Positions 12,266 to 25,969 of a stretch of 64,000 nucleotides of DNA are shown here, one piece after another (the first letter of the stretch is position 1; each line of letters starts with the position of its first letter). A model generated the notes under the pieces. It had not been told where the DNA came from. It did not search any database and worked only from the letters and a program-made list of their open reading frames with translations. Location of the stretch: contig JACVTC010000030.1 in assembly GCA_016946835.1 (NCBI GenBank), positions 245,001 through 309,000 of the forward strand, read 5' to 3'. Position numbers and translations under genes: made by a program. The DNA is from Neocallimastix lanati (nom. inval.). Taxonomy: Eukaryota; Neocallimastigomycota; Neocallimastigomycetes; Neocallimastigales; Neocallimastigaceae.

Positions 12266-15200
12266 ATGATTGTTGCAATGTCATCTTCATATGAAACAAT
12301 AAACGGTAATCAAGGGTCCGATCAATTAGATTCGGAATCCAAGAGTTCCGTTAATATAGCAGCAGAAATTCTTGAAGCGCAACGAATAGTAACACGTCGT
12401 TTGCAACAAAGAAGAGAAGAAGAAAAAAATCAAAGACATAAAATATATGAAAGTTCAAATGATAATATTTCAACTGAAAATCAAACATTAGTTAATCCAA
12501 CAAATAGTACTTCCCCTACAAACACTTATAATACTAGATTAGAACAAGACTATTCACCTTTATCATATAGAAAATCTACAATTGTAGTATCTCATAGTAA
12601 TAATAATAGTAGTGACGAAGATGATGCCACAAAAATAGAAGAGTCCTTTGATAATTCTGAAACCGAAGATATCACTGGTTCTGCAAGACTAAAAAGTAAA
12701 ACTGAAATGAATCATGCAAATACAGAAGACATAGAAGAAATAAATTATTATATGAGACCCAATTCTACAAAACCAAATAAATTTAATTTAAATAGTAGTC
12801 ATTCAGTAAGTTTAAATTTTAATTTATATTTGTATAAAAAATAAAAAATACGTATATATATTTTTTAAATTTTTATTTATTATAATTATTTTATTTCTCT
12901 TATATGTATTAAATTTTAATTGAAATGATTTAATAATATAAAAATTAATATAAAATTATAAATTTTTAATTACTATATAATATAAATACTTTATTATTAT
13001 GAATATTATTTTTATTTTATGATTTACATTTTGAATGTATATTAAAAAATTTTTAATAATAAAAATTATTAATATTTTAAATATTTTGATTATTAAACTT
13101 TGTTATATATTATATTAAAATATATATATATATATAATATAATAATATATACATATATTTAGACTCCATCATCTTATCGTAAAATATATCCAAATATTAC
13201 CAATAGTGTTCCTAGAACAAATACATTTTTAAAATTATCAAAGGAAGAAACACTAATTAATGATGATAATAGAAAGGAACCATCAATGAGTAAATTTTCA
13301 TCACCACATATTGGTTTAAGTTATCAACCTAATCTTAAAAACCATAGTCCTATTCATGTTAACAAGCCAATACCTCAAAATCTTTTTAATAATAATGATG
13401 ACTATGTAATAGAAGAAGATTTATTGATTAAAGAAAATCGTAAGTTCATTATAATATATATATATATATATTGTTATAATCAATTAGTATAAATTATTAT
13501 CTTTTTAAATATAATGTTCAATATAATTGAATAATTTTTTTATTAATTATATTATTATATTATTAATAATTATTATTAATATATAATTATCTATATTTAT
13601 TATAATTAGCTTTTTTATATTACATAATATACCCAATTAAAGTTCTTGTAAAATTTATTTCATTATTATTATATGGATTATATCAATTATTTACATCAAA
13701 GTATGTTAAATAAATAAATAAATTAATAAATAAATAAAAAATAAAAAATAAAAAATAAAAAAAAAATAAATTAAAAAAAAAAAATAACAATAAAAAAAAA
13801 AAAAAAAGCATATAAAATCTTAAATAATATAATTATAATAATAATAATTAATAATATTTTTAATTTTTGAAAAATTAGACTAATATATATATATTTATAT
13901 ATTTTCAATTTTATATATATATTTTTAATATTATATATATTTATAACAATATACATATATATTTTTTATTCAATCAAATTATGATATACTTATATACTCA
14001 TTATTTATAATAAAAGACCATTTTTATTTTTATTAGTATTTATTATTGGATATTGTACTATAGATTCAAGATATGTTGATTCAGTTCTTTCAGAATTTAA
14101 ATATCTTTCAGGTGTACGATCATTTTCTTCAAGAAATGAATATTGGAAATCATTATGGGATCATGTTCGTTCACCTTTTACTGCTGTGCCTATTTCAAAC
14201 CCATCTTCAACATCTCCAGTAGTAGGAAATACTGAAACCTATAATAAGCTCATTGGTAATTTAAATAAACGTCTTGATCTTATCCAAACTCAAATTAATG
14301 TTCTTACTGATAAGACAAATTTTTTAGTTAAAGATTCAGAAGAATTATCCAGAGATTTTAATGAAGTTAAATATAATGAAATGTTTTTGAAATTTAAAAA
14401 TGATATAGAACAAATTTCTCAAGAAATTAATAATTTACAAGAGAATTATAAGGATCAAATCAATACTTATTTTGATAAAAAAATTTCTCCAAATAATGAA
14501 AAATTAGTACAATTTGAAGAAGAAATTGGAAATATGAAAAAGGTATTGGATAATTATAAGGCAGAGATTAGTAAACTTTCAGATGCTAAATCTAGTAATT
14601 CGGATCTTCAAATACTAAAGAACGAAATAAAGGACATGAATGAAAAAATTAAAGAGTTAGGAAAGAAAGCTTCCGAAACTTCTTCCAAAGATTCTGAAAA
14701 GATTAATGAAAATGAACAGAAGTTGATTAATCTTCATCAAGAACTTTCTTCCTTATTTGATAAATTTAAAGATATGCAAAATCAATTAGAAAAAGGTGAT
14801 GGAGCCAATCTTAAACAATTTGAATCGATTCATAGTTTATTTAATAATGCAAATGAACGTTTAACCGAGGTTGAGGATAGAATGAATAAACTTTCTCTTT
14901 CCATTGATGAAAATGAATCCAAACAAAATATTATTAATTATATTGAACTTCAAAATCGTCAAAATGAGGATCATGAACAATTGGAAGAAATTAAAAGCAA
15001 GTATGATTCACTTCAAAGTGGTGTCAGTAGGACGGAAAAGAATTTATCTGAAATCTCTGATGTTTTGAAGGTCCTTTCTCAAAGTCAAGAAAAGTTATCT
15101 AAGGAGTATGATGAATTATTGGGAACTATTTCAGAACAGGTTGCTGAAATGACAGAAAAAGCTTATCAACAAGATGCTGTGGGTTTACCTGATTATGCCT

Positions 15201-15760
15201 TGGAGAGTAGTGGTGCTCGTGTCATTTCCAAGTTAACTACTGATACTTATAAACTTCAACCTGATGGTATTGTTGGTAAAATAAGTAATATTCTTGGTAT
15301 TGCTATTAAACCTGGCAGACCACCAACTGAAGCTATTCAACCTTCTATACATCCAGGAGAATGTTGGGCTATGAAAGGAACTCAAGGGGTATTAACTCTT
15401 AAATTAGCCAAGAATGTGATACCAACTCAAATTACCGTGGAACATTTAGCAAAAGAAATATCTTTTTCTGTTTCTTCAGCACCACGTTTTATTGAAGTTT
15501 ATGCCATTCAAGATATTAAAGCTTTTTCTGAGGATTATATTATAGGTAAACGTGAACTTTTTGGTCAAGAGAAGCCATTTACTACCCTTTTAGGAAAAAT
15601 TGAGTTTGATCCTTCAAAGAAATCACTTCAAACTTTTGATTTACCTTCTCATTTAGATAAACCTATTCAATATCTTCAATTTCAATTTTTAGAAAATTGG
15701 GGTAATTCCGATTATACCTGTATTTATCGTATTCGTGTTCATGGTTCTAATTCATCTTAG
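12266..15760 (+). CDS. SUN-domain nuclear-envelope protein, four exons
   Basis: Exons 12266-12805, 13163-13439, 13610-13700 and 14017-15760 join in frame to 883 residues, with GT-AG introns of 357, 170 and 316 bp. Residues 1-270 are polar and would face the nucleoplasm. Residues about 274-318, split over exons 3 and 4, hold two hydrophobic stretches (VLVKFISLLLYGLY and PFLFLLVFIIGY) that form the membrane anchor. Residues about 378-690 are Glu/Lys/Leu-rich coiled coil, the trimerisation stalk. Residues about 694-883 are a SUN domain: DYALESSGARVI at its start, HPGECWAMKGTQG in the middle and DYTCIYRIRVHG at the end. The two cysteines in GECWAM and DYTCIY correspond to the disulphide-linked pair of mammalian SUN2. 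SUN proteins bind KASH peptides across the perinuclear space to form the LINC complex. Met5 at 12278 is an alternative start. Confidence 0.9.
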
Positions 15761-17489
15761 ATTAAAAAAAAAAAAAAAAATTATTGTATTTTTCTTTCTT
15801 TTTTTAGACCTTTTAATTTTTTTTTCTTTTTTTTTTAAAAAAAATGATAACATAATCATAATAATAAAATATAATATAAAAAGAATAAAAATAAAATAAA
15901 AAAGAAAAAAAAAATAATAATAATGATGATGATAATGAAAAAAAAAAAAAAAAAGGGATGAAAAAGAAGAAAGGAAGAAAGGAAGGAAGAAAATTAAAGA
16001 AACAAAAAAATAAAAAAATAAAAAAATAAAAAATAAAAAAAAAAAAATAAAAATAAATAATATCAAATAAATAAAAATAAAATGATGAAAAAAAAAAAAC
16101 CAAAAAAAAAAAAAATGATGAAGAACATTAATGGAAAAACAAAAACAAAAAAAAAAAACAAAAAAAACAAAAAAAAACAAACAAAACAAAACAAATAAAA
16201 AAAAAAGGAACAAAAACAAAACAAAACAAAACAAAAACAGAAAATTTACCAATGGAGAGAGTGATAATTAATATAATTAATAAAAATAAAAATAATATAA
16301 TCTTACCTATATATATAAAATATATTATATTATTTTTTATTTTATTACTCTTTTACTATAATTAAATAATTTTTTAAAAAAAAAAAAAAATTAAAAAAAA
16401 AAAAAAAAACTTATATAAAAAAAATTGTATAAATGTTGTAATATAAATAATTAATAATATAATATAAGTATAATATTAATATTTAATATTTAAATATTAT
16501 TAAAGATAATATTTATTTATAAAAAAAAAAAAAAATAATACCTTTTTTTTTTTTTAACTATTATAATAATATATACATTAAATAAATTTAAAATCTATTT
16601 TTTTTTTTTTTTCTTTTTTATTTTTCTTTTTAATTTTTCTTTTTCTTTTTATTTATTTATTATTTATTATTTTTATTTTTATTTAATATATATATGTTTA
16701 TAATATGTTTTAACTCACTATTTTCACTATTTTCATTATTACTTTTACTATTTTTATTATTTCTATATATATAATTTAATTAATTAATTTATTTAATTTA
16801 TTATTTATTTTATTTTTTTTATTTTTTTAAAACATAAATTATTATTATTATTATTTTTGCTTTTTTTTTTTTTTTTTTTTTTTTTATAAATACACTATAT
16901 CAATTTAATAAATAATAAATAAATATATATAATACTTTTTTCTTAATATATATACATATATTTTTTTTATTTATTTATTTATTTCTTTATAAATATTAAA
17001 ATCAAATAAAATAAAAAAAAAAAAAAAACAAAACAAAACAAAAAAAAAGAAAAAAAGCTTTTGAATAATTAATAAATTAAAAATAGTTCAAACTATTATA
17101 TCTTCCTGTACATTATTATTATTATTTTTATTAAATAAATATTATTAAAAATATTATGATATATATATATATATATATATGTTTTTTTTTTATAAATCGT
17201 TTTGTTTATTTATTTATATTTATTTATTTATTTATTAATTTTTAGTATGTATTGTTATAATCATTTTTTATTTGTTATATACATTTTTTTTTTATTTATT
17301 TTTATTTATTTATTTATTATTATTATTTTTTTATTTCATATAATATTATTAAAAATGGTATAAATTTAGTTGAATGGTTTAAGGAAATATTTATGATATG
17401 AAAAAAAAAAAAAAAAAAATTATTATTATGACCAAATAAATCAAATATTTTTATTATTTATTTATTTAACATTAACATTTTATTCTTTG

Positions 17490-17524
<35 letters not shown>

Positions 17525-17643
17525 CATTTTATTTTCAATTTATTTATTTATTTATTTATTATTATTTTTTTTTTGTTCCTTTAATTATTTTAATTTTTAT
17601 TAATTCATATCATTTACTTTTTTTTCTTCTTCTTCTTCTTTCC
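15761..17643. other. Convergent intergenic region
   Basis: About 1.9 kb between the 3' ends of the SUN gene and UBA3. It is A/T-rich with long A-runs after the SUN stop (15763-16250) and (TTTA)n and (TTA)n tracts nearer UBA3. The long minus-strand open frames here (Phe-rich) are products of A-runs. I see no gene. Confidence 0.75.
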
Positions 17644-18048
17644 TTAAGCATTCACAACATCATCCACTAATTTCTCATCTAATGAATATGTAAAACCAAT
17701 ATGCATACTGATAGGTAAAGCAGGATCAGTAACGATGACTTCTTCATTTTCATCAACAAGTTCTTCCAATGTTTTTTCCAGGTTAGGACGAGTTGCCATT
17801 TCTAAATTCTTTGGTGCTTGCATATATAATGGCTTGGTTGCAGAACCAATACTTGGTTTCTTAATTGATCTAATGGAATATAAAAATATATAAAAACAAA
17901 TATTTTTATAAATATATAATATATATAATTTATATATAATTTATATATATAATATATCATATATAAAATATATAAAATTAGAATTACAAAAATGTTATAT
18001 ATAATTATTAATGTATATATATATATATTAAAACAATGATTATATCAA

Positions 18049-18123
<75 letters not shown>

Positions 18124-18467
18124 ATAGATAAATAAATAAAAAAATTAAACTTACATATCTGGTCTTTCAATTAACATTTGAATAAAATCTTTCAATTTTA
18201 ATTTTGGATTCACTGTCATTTGAATTTGTTCATAACCACAAACTGGACAGTCATCCTTCTTTTGATGTTCAAAGGTATGGGTATAGATACCACCATCTCC
18301 AATATACATGAAATAATTATTGAGATAGGAAGTACAATTGGTAGCAATTTTGAAAGCTTCATTAGCACAAGCAGCTATTTATTTATTTATTTTTTTATTC
18401 GTAAGAATTGATATTTATTAATATTTATTTTGTTATATTATATATATATTCATAAATATATTCGTTA

Positions 18468-18502
<35 letters not shown>

Positions 18503-18792
18503 GATCTTTTATCTATTTGCTTTTTTTTCTTTAATAGTAATTATTATTATTATTATTATTATTATAGGTTACCTGCAATAATAGCATTAGTTGAAGCAAT
18601 GGATGGAATAATATGTTTAACAACACCTTGAGTTAATTGATAAGTAACACCTTCAATATTAAATTGATTAGCACGTTTAAGTGCACATTGATAAATCCAT
18701 GTAAGATCTTCTACACTATCTGTATCCACTTTTTTATCTATTATTATTATTTATATTTATTATCATTATTATTATTTTTATTTTTATTTATT

Positions 18793-18831
<39 letters not shown>

Positions 18832-20275
18832 TTATATAATCATGTTTAATATATATGATAGAAAAAAAATATATATATAATTTATAAGTATATATTTAAT
18901 TGATTATTATTTTATTATTATTGTTATTACTATTATTATTATTTATTATTATTATTATTTTTTTATATTTACTTGGGAAAGCTTTTGGGAATTCAACAAC
19001 AGAAGCATATTCAATACAATGTTCAGGTATTCTTGGAGTATTGGCAATAGTACACATTGGATAGGTGACTGGTTTTGTATGCATATCTAAAGAACATTCA
19101 TAACAAGAAGTAATTCTTGGTAAAATAACACGAGCTTGACCCTTGAAACCTTCTGTACCACCATCAATTAAAGGTTTTAAAGATTCTGGATTATCCAAAT
19201 CACAAAGGTTTACTAAAGTAGCATTAATCCAACGTCTAGCTTCAACAGAATCTAAACCACAAATAATAATGGTAAATTGAGAGTAATATTCTTCATCTTT
19301 ATCTTGAATTTTACCAAAATATCTAATTATTTATATATTTTTATTTATATATAATGTATGGTTATATAATTATATTCAAATTTTATAATTTATTTAACAT
19401 ATATATAAAAGAAAAAAAAAAAAAAAAAAAAAAAAGATAATGATTATAGAAATACTCATAATATTATGTATAAATTTACACTTAATAATATATATAATAT
19501 TTATTGAATAACTTACGGTGTAACTTTAACACCTGGTACTCTTTTAGTAATAAATTCAGAAGCAGCAATTGCTTTTGATTTACCAACATCTTCTGGTCTA
19601 TAATAATATAAAATTAGGTTATATGTATATAAAAAATTTTAAATTTAAAGAGTAAAAAAAAGATTTTCAATTAATTTGAAATTTCATTTCTTTATATTTA
19701 TTGAAATATATTATAAAAATATTTTTGTTTTTATTTTTTTATTTTTTTTCTTTTTATATTAGAAGCATTAAAAACATTTAATGAGAAATAAAAAAAAAAG
19801 TACCTAAATAAGAATTGACGATTTAAATTGGAAATATCGATAGTATCCATATCAATGACATGTATATCTTTAAAACCCATCATAGCAAGATTTTTTAATA
19901 ATTCACAACCTAAACCACCAGCACCTATGACTAAAACTTTACATTGTTCATGAAGAAATGATTTTACCTATAATTAAAATAAGATTATAAATTTAATTTA
20001 TTATTATTTCATTATTTTATATTTATATATCATTATTAATAAAGAAAAAAAAAAAAAAAAAAAAAAAAAAAGATAAGAAGTCTTAAATTTTATAAATTCT
20101 TTTTTAATTTTTATTGATTTTGATTTTATAAATTTTATAAATTTTATAAATTTTATATATTTAATTTTATTTATGTTATTTTATTTTAATTTCATTATTA
20201 TTTATTAAGTATTTTTTAAAATATTTTTATTTTTGTTAATTTTTTTTTTTTACATATTTGACAATAAATTTTAAT

Positions 20276-20324
<49 letters not shown>

Positions 20325-20577
20325 TTATTACTGTTATTATTGAGTATATATATAATTCTTCAATATTTATAAATGAATTTCGGTTTAAAATAATATGTAA
20401 ATATATATATATATAAAAGATAATTATATTTATTTAGTTTTGTTAAGTATGTACTTGTTCTCCAGGTTTGAATCCAGGATCAGTGAAAGGACCAGATCTT
20501 TCTAAATATTTATTAATATTATTCCATCGGTCACTCCAATCGTCCATTGGTGTAAGAAAAGTGGTTGATTCATCCAT
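17644..20577 (-). CDS. UBA3: NEDD8-activating enzyme E1 catalytic subunit, seven exons
   Basis: Reading down the minus strand the exons are 20577-20455, 19967-19804, 19597-19517, 19322-18973, 18737-18573, 18374-18155 and 17869-17644. They join in frame to 442 residues, close to the usual UBA3 length. UBA3 pairs with NAE1/APPBP1 to adenylate NEDD8 and pass it to UBC12, driving cullin neddylation. Visible hallmarks: [19 protein letters not shown] at the N-terminus, the ATP-binding loop [61 protein letters not shown], and the catalytic cysteine in [15 protein letters not shown] (about residue 213). Two CxxC pairs (CYEC and CPVC) should bind the structural zinc. The C-terminal part resembles the ubiquitin-fold domain that recruits the E2. 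Introns run from about 190 to 490 bp. All junctions are GT-AG and keep phase. Confidence 0.95.
18048..18140. repeat. (AAAT)n microsatellite within a UBA3 intron
   Basis: About 23 AAAT units with one G interruption, immediately next to the 3'-most UBA3 intron donor (18154). A length-variable tract so close to the donor could influence splicing. Confidence 0.85.
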
Positions 20578-21142
20578 GTTATATTAAATTAATTTATATA
20601 TATTTATTTTTAAAGATATTTAAAAAAAAAAAAAAAAAAAATTGTAGAATATTATATATGTACTTTAAAAATTATAAAAGTATAAGATAAAGAAAATTTG
20701 TTATTTTTTCAAATTTAACCGTTTTTTCAAATATCTTTTTAAGAATGAAAAAAAAATAAAATAAAAAAAAAATAAATAAATAAATATATATATTTTTTTT
20801 AATGTATTATTGTTAAGAGTAAATAAAGCTTTTTAATTAAAATTAAAATTAATAAATAATTTACCTATATATATTTTAAATCATTTTAATTATTTAAATA
20901 AAAAAAGTTATTAAATATTTGTGTATTCTTATATATATTCATTATTTAATTCATCATATATTAAATTAAATTAACTATTTTATGTACATATTTAATTCTT
21001 TTATTAAAAAAAAAAAAAAAAAACTTTTAAAATGTTGGCTATTTTGTGGTTAAGAAATATAGTTCAGTTAATAAATACTTATAGAATAAATAAGCTATAG
21101 TTAATTATTTTATTTTATTTTATTTTAATATCATTAATAATA

Positions 21143-21193
<51 letters not shown>

Positions 21194-21376
21194 CTATTAA
21201 TAATATTAATATATAGTGGTAATGTTTTTAATATTTAGCTTTATAATAACAAAATTAGTGTATATTAATTTTGATATGTATGTTAATACGTAGTTAAAAT
21301 AGTCATATTAAAAAATTAAGAAAGGAAAAAATTTTTAGTTATATATTTATGTCCAAATATCTTTTATTTTATATTA

Positions 21377-21410
<34 letters not shown>

Positions 21411-21624
21411 TTTAAACATTTAATTTATTATATAGAAATATATATAATCAATATTTTATTAAAGTTTTTATACATGATTTTAATATGTAATTTTAATTTT
21501 TATTATTATACATTAAGAGGTTATTATTATTATTTTTTTATTGAAAAGGATAATAACTAATTTTATATATAGAGAAAAAAAAAAACTTTTTTTTTTTTTT
21601 TTTTTTTTTTTCATTATATTTAAT
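20578..21624. other. Intergenic region upstream of UBA3
   Basis: About 1 kb of A/T-rich DNA between the UBA3 start and the stop of the ankyrin gene; both are on the minus strand. It contains T-runs (21149-21186 and 21588-21610) and an (ATT)n tract near 21383. No gene or clear promoter motif is visible. Confidence 0.7.
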
Positions 21625-24024
21625 TTATAAATTTTTATTATTAATGATGATCTGATCATAGGTATCAATTAAATTTTCAATTTCTTTATTATCATAGATA
21701 TAGGCAATTTTTTTAGCATTATAGCCACTACTATCTTTTAATGAGGTATCAACAAAACTTTTAATTTGATGTTCTTTTCTATTACGATAGATATTTATTT
21801 CTTTTGAAATGGTTTCTAAGGTATCAAATATTTGGGAATCAAGGTGTAATAATTGTTTTGAGTTGTCGGTTTCTTTTATTGAAGTTGATGCTTCTGATGA
21901 TTTTGATTGGAAGGGTTGATGTTTTGTTAAGAGTATTTGAACTAATTCAACATTATCGCTACTCACGGCTTTAATAAGTGCAGTTTCACCATACCGATCT
22001 TGTAAATTCATATTAAGGTAAGGGTAGCTCAGTATTTTTTCAAGATTTTCTTTGTCATTAATACTGACCAGAATCATAAGCATCGAAAATCCATATGAAT
22101 TTTGAGTATTGAGAGTTTCTTCTTTAATAAAGTTTTTAATTTTTAATTTCAAATTTCTTAATTGATCTAATGTACACGTTCTTACCGAAAGATTCGATGT
22201 CATTTGTTCAATTTTAGAAATTATAATGTCATCATTTTTTTCATTTTTAATTATATTTTTATGATCCTTCTTTGTAGAATGGTTCTGATTTGACGTTGTA
22301 CTTGGATTTTCATTAATATTTACTTTAATATTCTTTTTCAAAGGGTTCATGGAATTAGTGCTTTGTTTTGTTGAAGATGCAATCTCGTAAACCGTTTGTT
22401 CTTGCTTAAAGATAGATTGAAATACTTTTTTTGTTTTCTCTTCACTGTAATTGTCTAACCAAGCTTCCAAATTGAAATCTTTTAAGGATCGACAATCAAA
22501 CCAATATTTAATTAAAGTGGAGGTTTTGGAGGTTCCTAAGATATTTGATAATAAAGGTAAAGTGGATGGGTTTATGCTATTTGATATTGTTGAAGGTGAT
22601 GACAATGATGATAAACAACTAAAGAAATGATCTCTTTCAGTTTTAGAAATTTTTGGATGTTGAATTAAAAGTCGGGAGAGGTAAAAGTATCCACGTTTTA
22701 AGGAGATGGTAAGAGCAGATTCACCATCACTATCTTTTAAATTAATATCAATTTTTGGATGAGCTAATAGTTTTTTCACGATATCCTCATAATTATTTTG
22801 AATAGCAAGCATTAATGGGGTGGAAAGATTTTTATTTTGAATATTCACTTCTATGTCTTCTCGTTGAAGTAACGTATTGACTAAGGGGTGCATATTAGGA
22901 TATTCAATAGCTAAAAGAAGGGGACAATCACCAAAAATATTTTTAGTATTAACGTCAATCAGTTTCTGTTTCACTAAATAATCCGCTATCTTTATATTTT
23001 TATATTTTATGGAGAGAAGAAGGGCAGTTTCTTCATTTTCATCCTTAAGATTTAAATTAATATCTGGTTTACTAACCAACATATGCACATTTCTTTTATT
23101 ATCTACAGCATTACTCGTAGCATACATTAAAGCTGTACCGCCATAATCATTGGTTATATTAATATCAATATTTTTGTGATTCAAAAGACTTTCCATAGCC
23201 TCATAATTTCCACATTCTACAGCAGTCATTAATGATGTATTACCTCCAAGACCTCTATAATTAATATCAAGTTTATTTTGAGCTAAAAATAAATCAATTA
23301 ATTCTTGATTAAATTTTAAAATAGCCATATCCAATGGTGTTTTACCCACTTTATTTATAATATTAATGTTGACTCGTTCATCATTTAAATATTTCCGAAT
23401 TAAAGTTTTATCATTTTTTTCACAAGCATTTAAGAAAGCAACACTCTTAACAATTTCTTTATATTTACAAATTTTTTTAGCCATATCTAATTCTTTATTT
23501 TCCACTGACCATTGATAGGCATAAATGAGCATCAATTTACAAAAATGATAATACTCAAATAAATAATTAATTTCAGAATTATATTTTTTAATTTTTTTTT
23601 CATCTTCCTTGGATATTGTTGTTACTCCTTTCTTATAACGATAATATATTAAATTTAGTATGTAGTCTCGTTGAATAGTATTTGGAAGTTGATAAAATAT
23701 TTTAGTATTTTCGATTGCAGATTGAATGAATAATAAATTATGACTATTTAATACTTTTATGAACACAATTTGAATTTCTCGATAGCACTCTAAAACAAGG
23801 TCAATGACATTACTCGACATTAAAGAGGATTCATAATGAATTAAATTATTTAAACAATTTCTATTATTTTTTACAATATCATTTTTTATTTTTTTAATAT
23901 TTTCTTTTTCCAAATTAATATGTTTTACTTTAACTTCATTAAACAAAAGAACATTAAAATTTATACAATTCTCAATTAAAACGGATAGTTTTAATTGTTT
24001 TTCTGATAAACAACCTTCTTCCAT
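21625..24024 (-). CDS. Ankyrin-repeat protein, function unknown
   Basis: A single uninterrupted frame of 799 residues beginning at an ATG preceded by A/T-rich DNA. Residues 1-190 are helical with no recognisable domain. Residues about 195-460 carry roughly eight ankyrin repeats, with clear TPLMLAIQNN, TALMYAT and GGNTSLMTAVECGN cores and N-terminal loops of the type DINLKDSDGESAL. A Ser/Asn/Lys-rich linker (about 465-620) follows, then a further repeat pair (residues about 650-700, with YGETALIKAVSSDNVELV). Ankyrin repeats mediate protein-protein contacts; the sequence gives no hint of the partner. There is no signal peptide or membrane segment. Large families of such proteins are common in gut fungi. 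No introns are needed. Confidence 0.85.
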   Translation of the reverse strand: MEEGCLSEKQLKLSVLIENCINFNVLLFNEVKVKHINLEKENIKKIKNDIVKNNRNCLNNLIHYESSLMSSNVIDLVLECYREIQIVFIKVLNSHNLLFIQSAIENTKIFYQLPNTIQRDYILNLIYYRYKKGVTTISKEDEKKIKKYNSEINYLFEYYHFCKLMLIYAYQWSVENKELDMAKKICKYKEIVKSVAFLNACEKNDKTLIRKYLNDERVNINIINKVGKTPLDMAILKFNQELIDLFLAQNKLDINYRGLGGNTSLMTAVECGNYEAMESLLNHKNIDINITNDYGGTALMYATSNAVDNKRNVHMLVSKPDINLNLKDENEETALLLSIKYKNIKIADYLVKQKLIDVNTKNIFGDCPLLLAIEYPNMHPLVNTLLQREDIEVNIQNKNLSTPLMLAIQNNYEDIVKKLLAHPKIDINLKDSDGESALTISLKRGYFYLSRLLIQHPKISKTERDHFFSCLSSLSSPSTISNSINPSTLPLLSNILGTSKTSTLIKYWFDCRSLKDFNLEAWLDNYSEEKTKKVFQSIFKQEQTVYEIASSTKQSTNSMNPLKKNIKVNINENPSTTSNQNHSTKKDHKNIIKNEKNDDIIISKIEQMTSNLSVRTCTLDQLRNLKLKIKNFIKEETLNTQNSYGFSMLMILVSINDKENLEKILSYPYLNMNLQDRYGETALIKAVSSDNVELVQILLTKHQPFQSKSSEASTSIKETDNSKQLLHLDSQIFDTLETISKEINIYRNRKEHQIKSFVDTSLKDSSGYNAKKIAYIYDNKEIENLIDTYDQIIINNKNL

Positions 24025-25969
24025 TATTTATACTATATATATATATATATATATTTTTTTTTTTTATTTTTTTCAATAATAAAAATATTTTTCTTTAAAA
24101 AATTCTAATTATATTTATTGAATAAATACAGAATAATTTGTATTAAAAAAAAATAATTTAAAATTTTATTTAAGAGATTTTAGAAATAAAATTTTTTACT
24201 TTATAATAGATTGATATTATAAAAACTTATTTAAAAAAAAAAAGTTATTATTATTATTATTTTATTAATATTTTTTTTATTTAAATAAAAATAAAAGCGT
24301 CTACAAATAATTATATATGATATTTTGTTTTTACTTTTATATACAAGAAAATTTTTACATTTAATAATTTTATAATATTTATAATAGTTTTTTTTTTTTT
24401 TTTTTTTCCAAACTATTTGAAATCTTGCTATAATATTCTATTTCAAAGTAATCATAATATATTTAAGAGAAAAAGTAAATAAAAATAAAAAATTATATTT
24501 ATTTATTATTAAATTAATAAATTAATTTTAAATAAAACAGTTCAATAAACAATTATTTAATCATGACTAACATCCATAAAAATGAAGTTACAATTGAATA
24601 TCAAGTTCTTTTTTAAATATTACTAAAATTTCAATTTATATTATCATTAAGAAATAGTTAATATTTATAAATTATTTATAAATAATATAAATAAGGCAGG
24701 TGATAAAAATTTTTAATTAATACAATTATTGTCTATGTTTCAATTATAAAGATAATACACTTTTAATAATTTATAAATTTAAAAACAATATTAATGTATT
24801 TAATGTATTAAAAATGTATTAATATTGTATATAATAAATATATAAACATAAACAAATAATATATTAATATTAATATTTTTTTATTAAATTTAACAATTTT
24901 AGTTTATAGATAATAAGGATATTTTATATAAATCCTTAATATAATATTATTCAACAATTTATGGATAATACCCATAAGCGTTTCTTTTTTTAAATAGAAA
25001 AAATTATTATTTTATTTAATTTTTTATTTCTTTTATTATTATTATTTTTTTTTTTTTTTATTCTTGATTACGTAAAAGTAGTGCAATTTTTTAAAAATAT
25101 AATTTAAAATATATTCGTTCATACTACAAAATTTTAGTTATATTTGAATATTTTGTATATTAAAATTTTATTTTTAAGAAATTGTAGTAGTATTCTTAAT
25201 TCTACTAATGCACTTCAAAAAAAAATATATATAAAAAGTTTTATTTAAATTTATTATAATAATTTTTTTCCTTTTCAAAATTTATCAACAAATATTAAAA
25301 TTAATAAAAGAAATTGAAAAACTATATAGCTATATAAATATACATATGAAAAGTATATATAGCAATTGAATAAAATTTAAAAAAAAATATTATAATTTTA
25401 TAATTTTATTATTCATTATATATTATGAATAATATATATTTTAATAATACTTTATTTTATCACTATAGAATGGTATTTATTATATGAATAACACTATTTA
25501 TTTTATATAAAGAATATCTATAATTTCTTATTATTATTATATTTTTTATTAAAAATACAGAACAAGACAAAAGTAATTATAAGTTAATTATTAAGTTTTT
25601 TTTTTTTATTTTAAAATTATTTTTATAATTTTTATTATAAATTGTTATTGTTATATATTTTTGTATTATTTTTTTTTATTATTTAAAAATTATTTTATTA
25701 ATTTATAAAGCGAATCAAGCATATTAATTAAACCTTTTTATATATATTGTATATAATAGATTGTAATGTTAATATATGATAAAATATAGAAAATCATTTT
25801 AAAGTTTGCACAGCATTAAATAAAATAAAGAATAACAACAAAGAATTAAGAATTGTTAATGTAAATGTATTTTATTAGTATTGAAATAGAAAAAAAAAAA
25901 AAATTAATTAATAATAACTATATAGTGTATTTTTTTTTTTTTTTTTTTAAATAATTAATAGATAATTTT

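Noticed and set aside
15752-16252. 166-codon Phe-rich minus-strand frame
   Set aside because: Product of A-runs after the SUN gene stop; no complexity and no homology.
18220-18849. Plus-strand open frames within UBA3
   Set aside because: They are antisense to UBA3 exons 5-6 and its introns.
24563-24616. Short frame MTNIHKNEVTIEYQVLF as a gene start
   Set aside because: Seventeen codons, no downstream exon or recognised family; cannot be supported.
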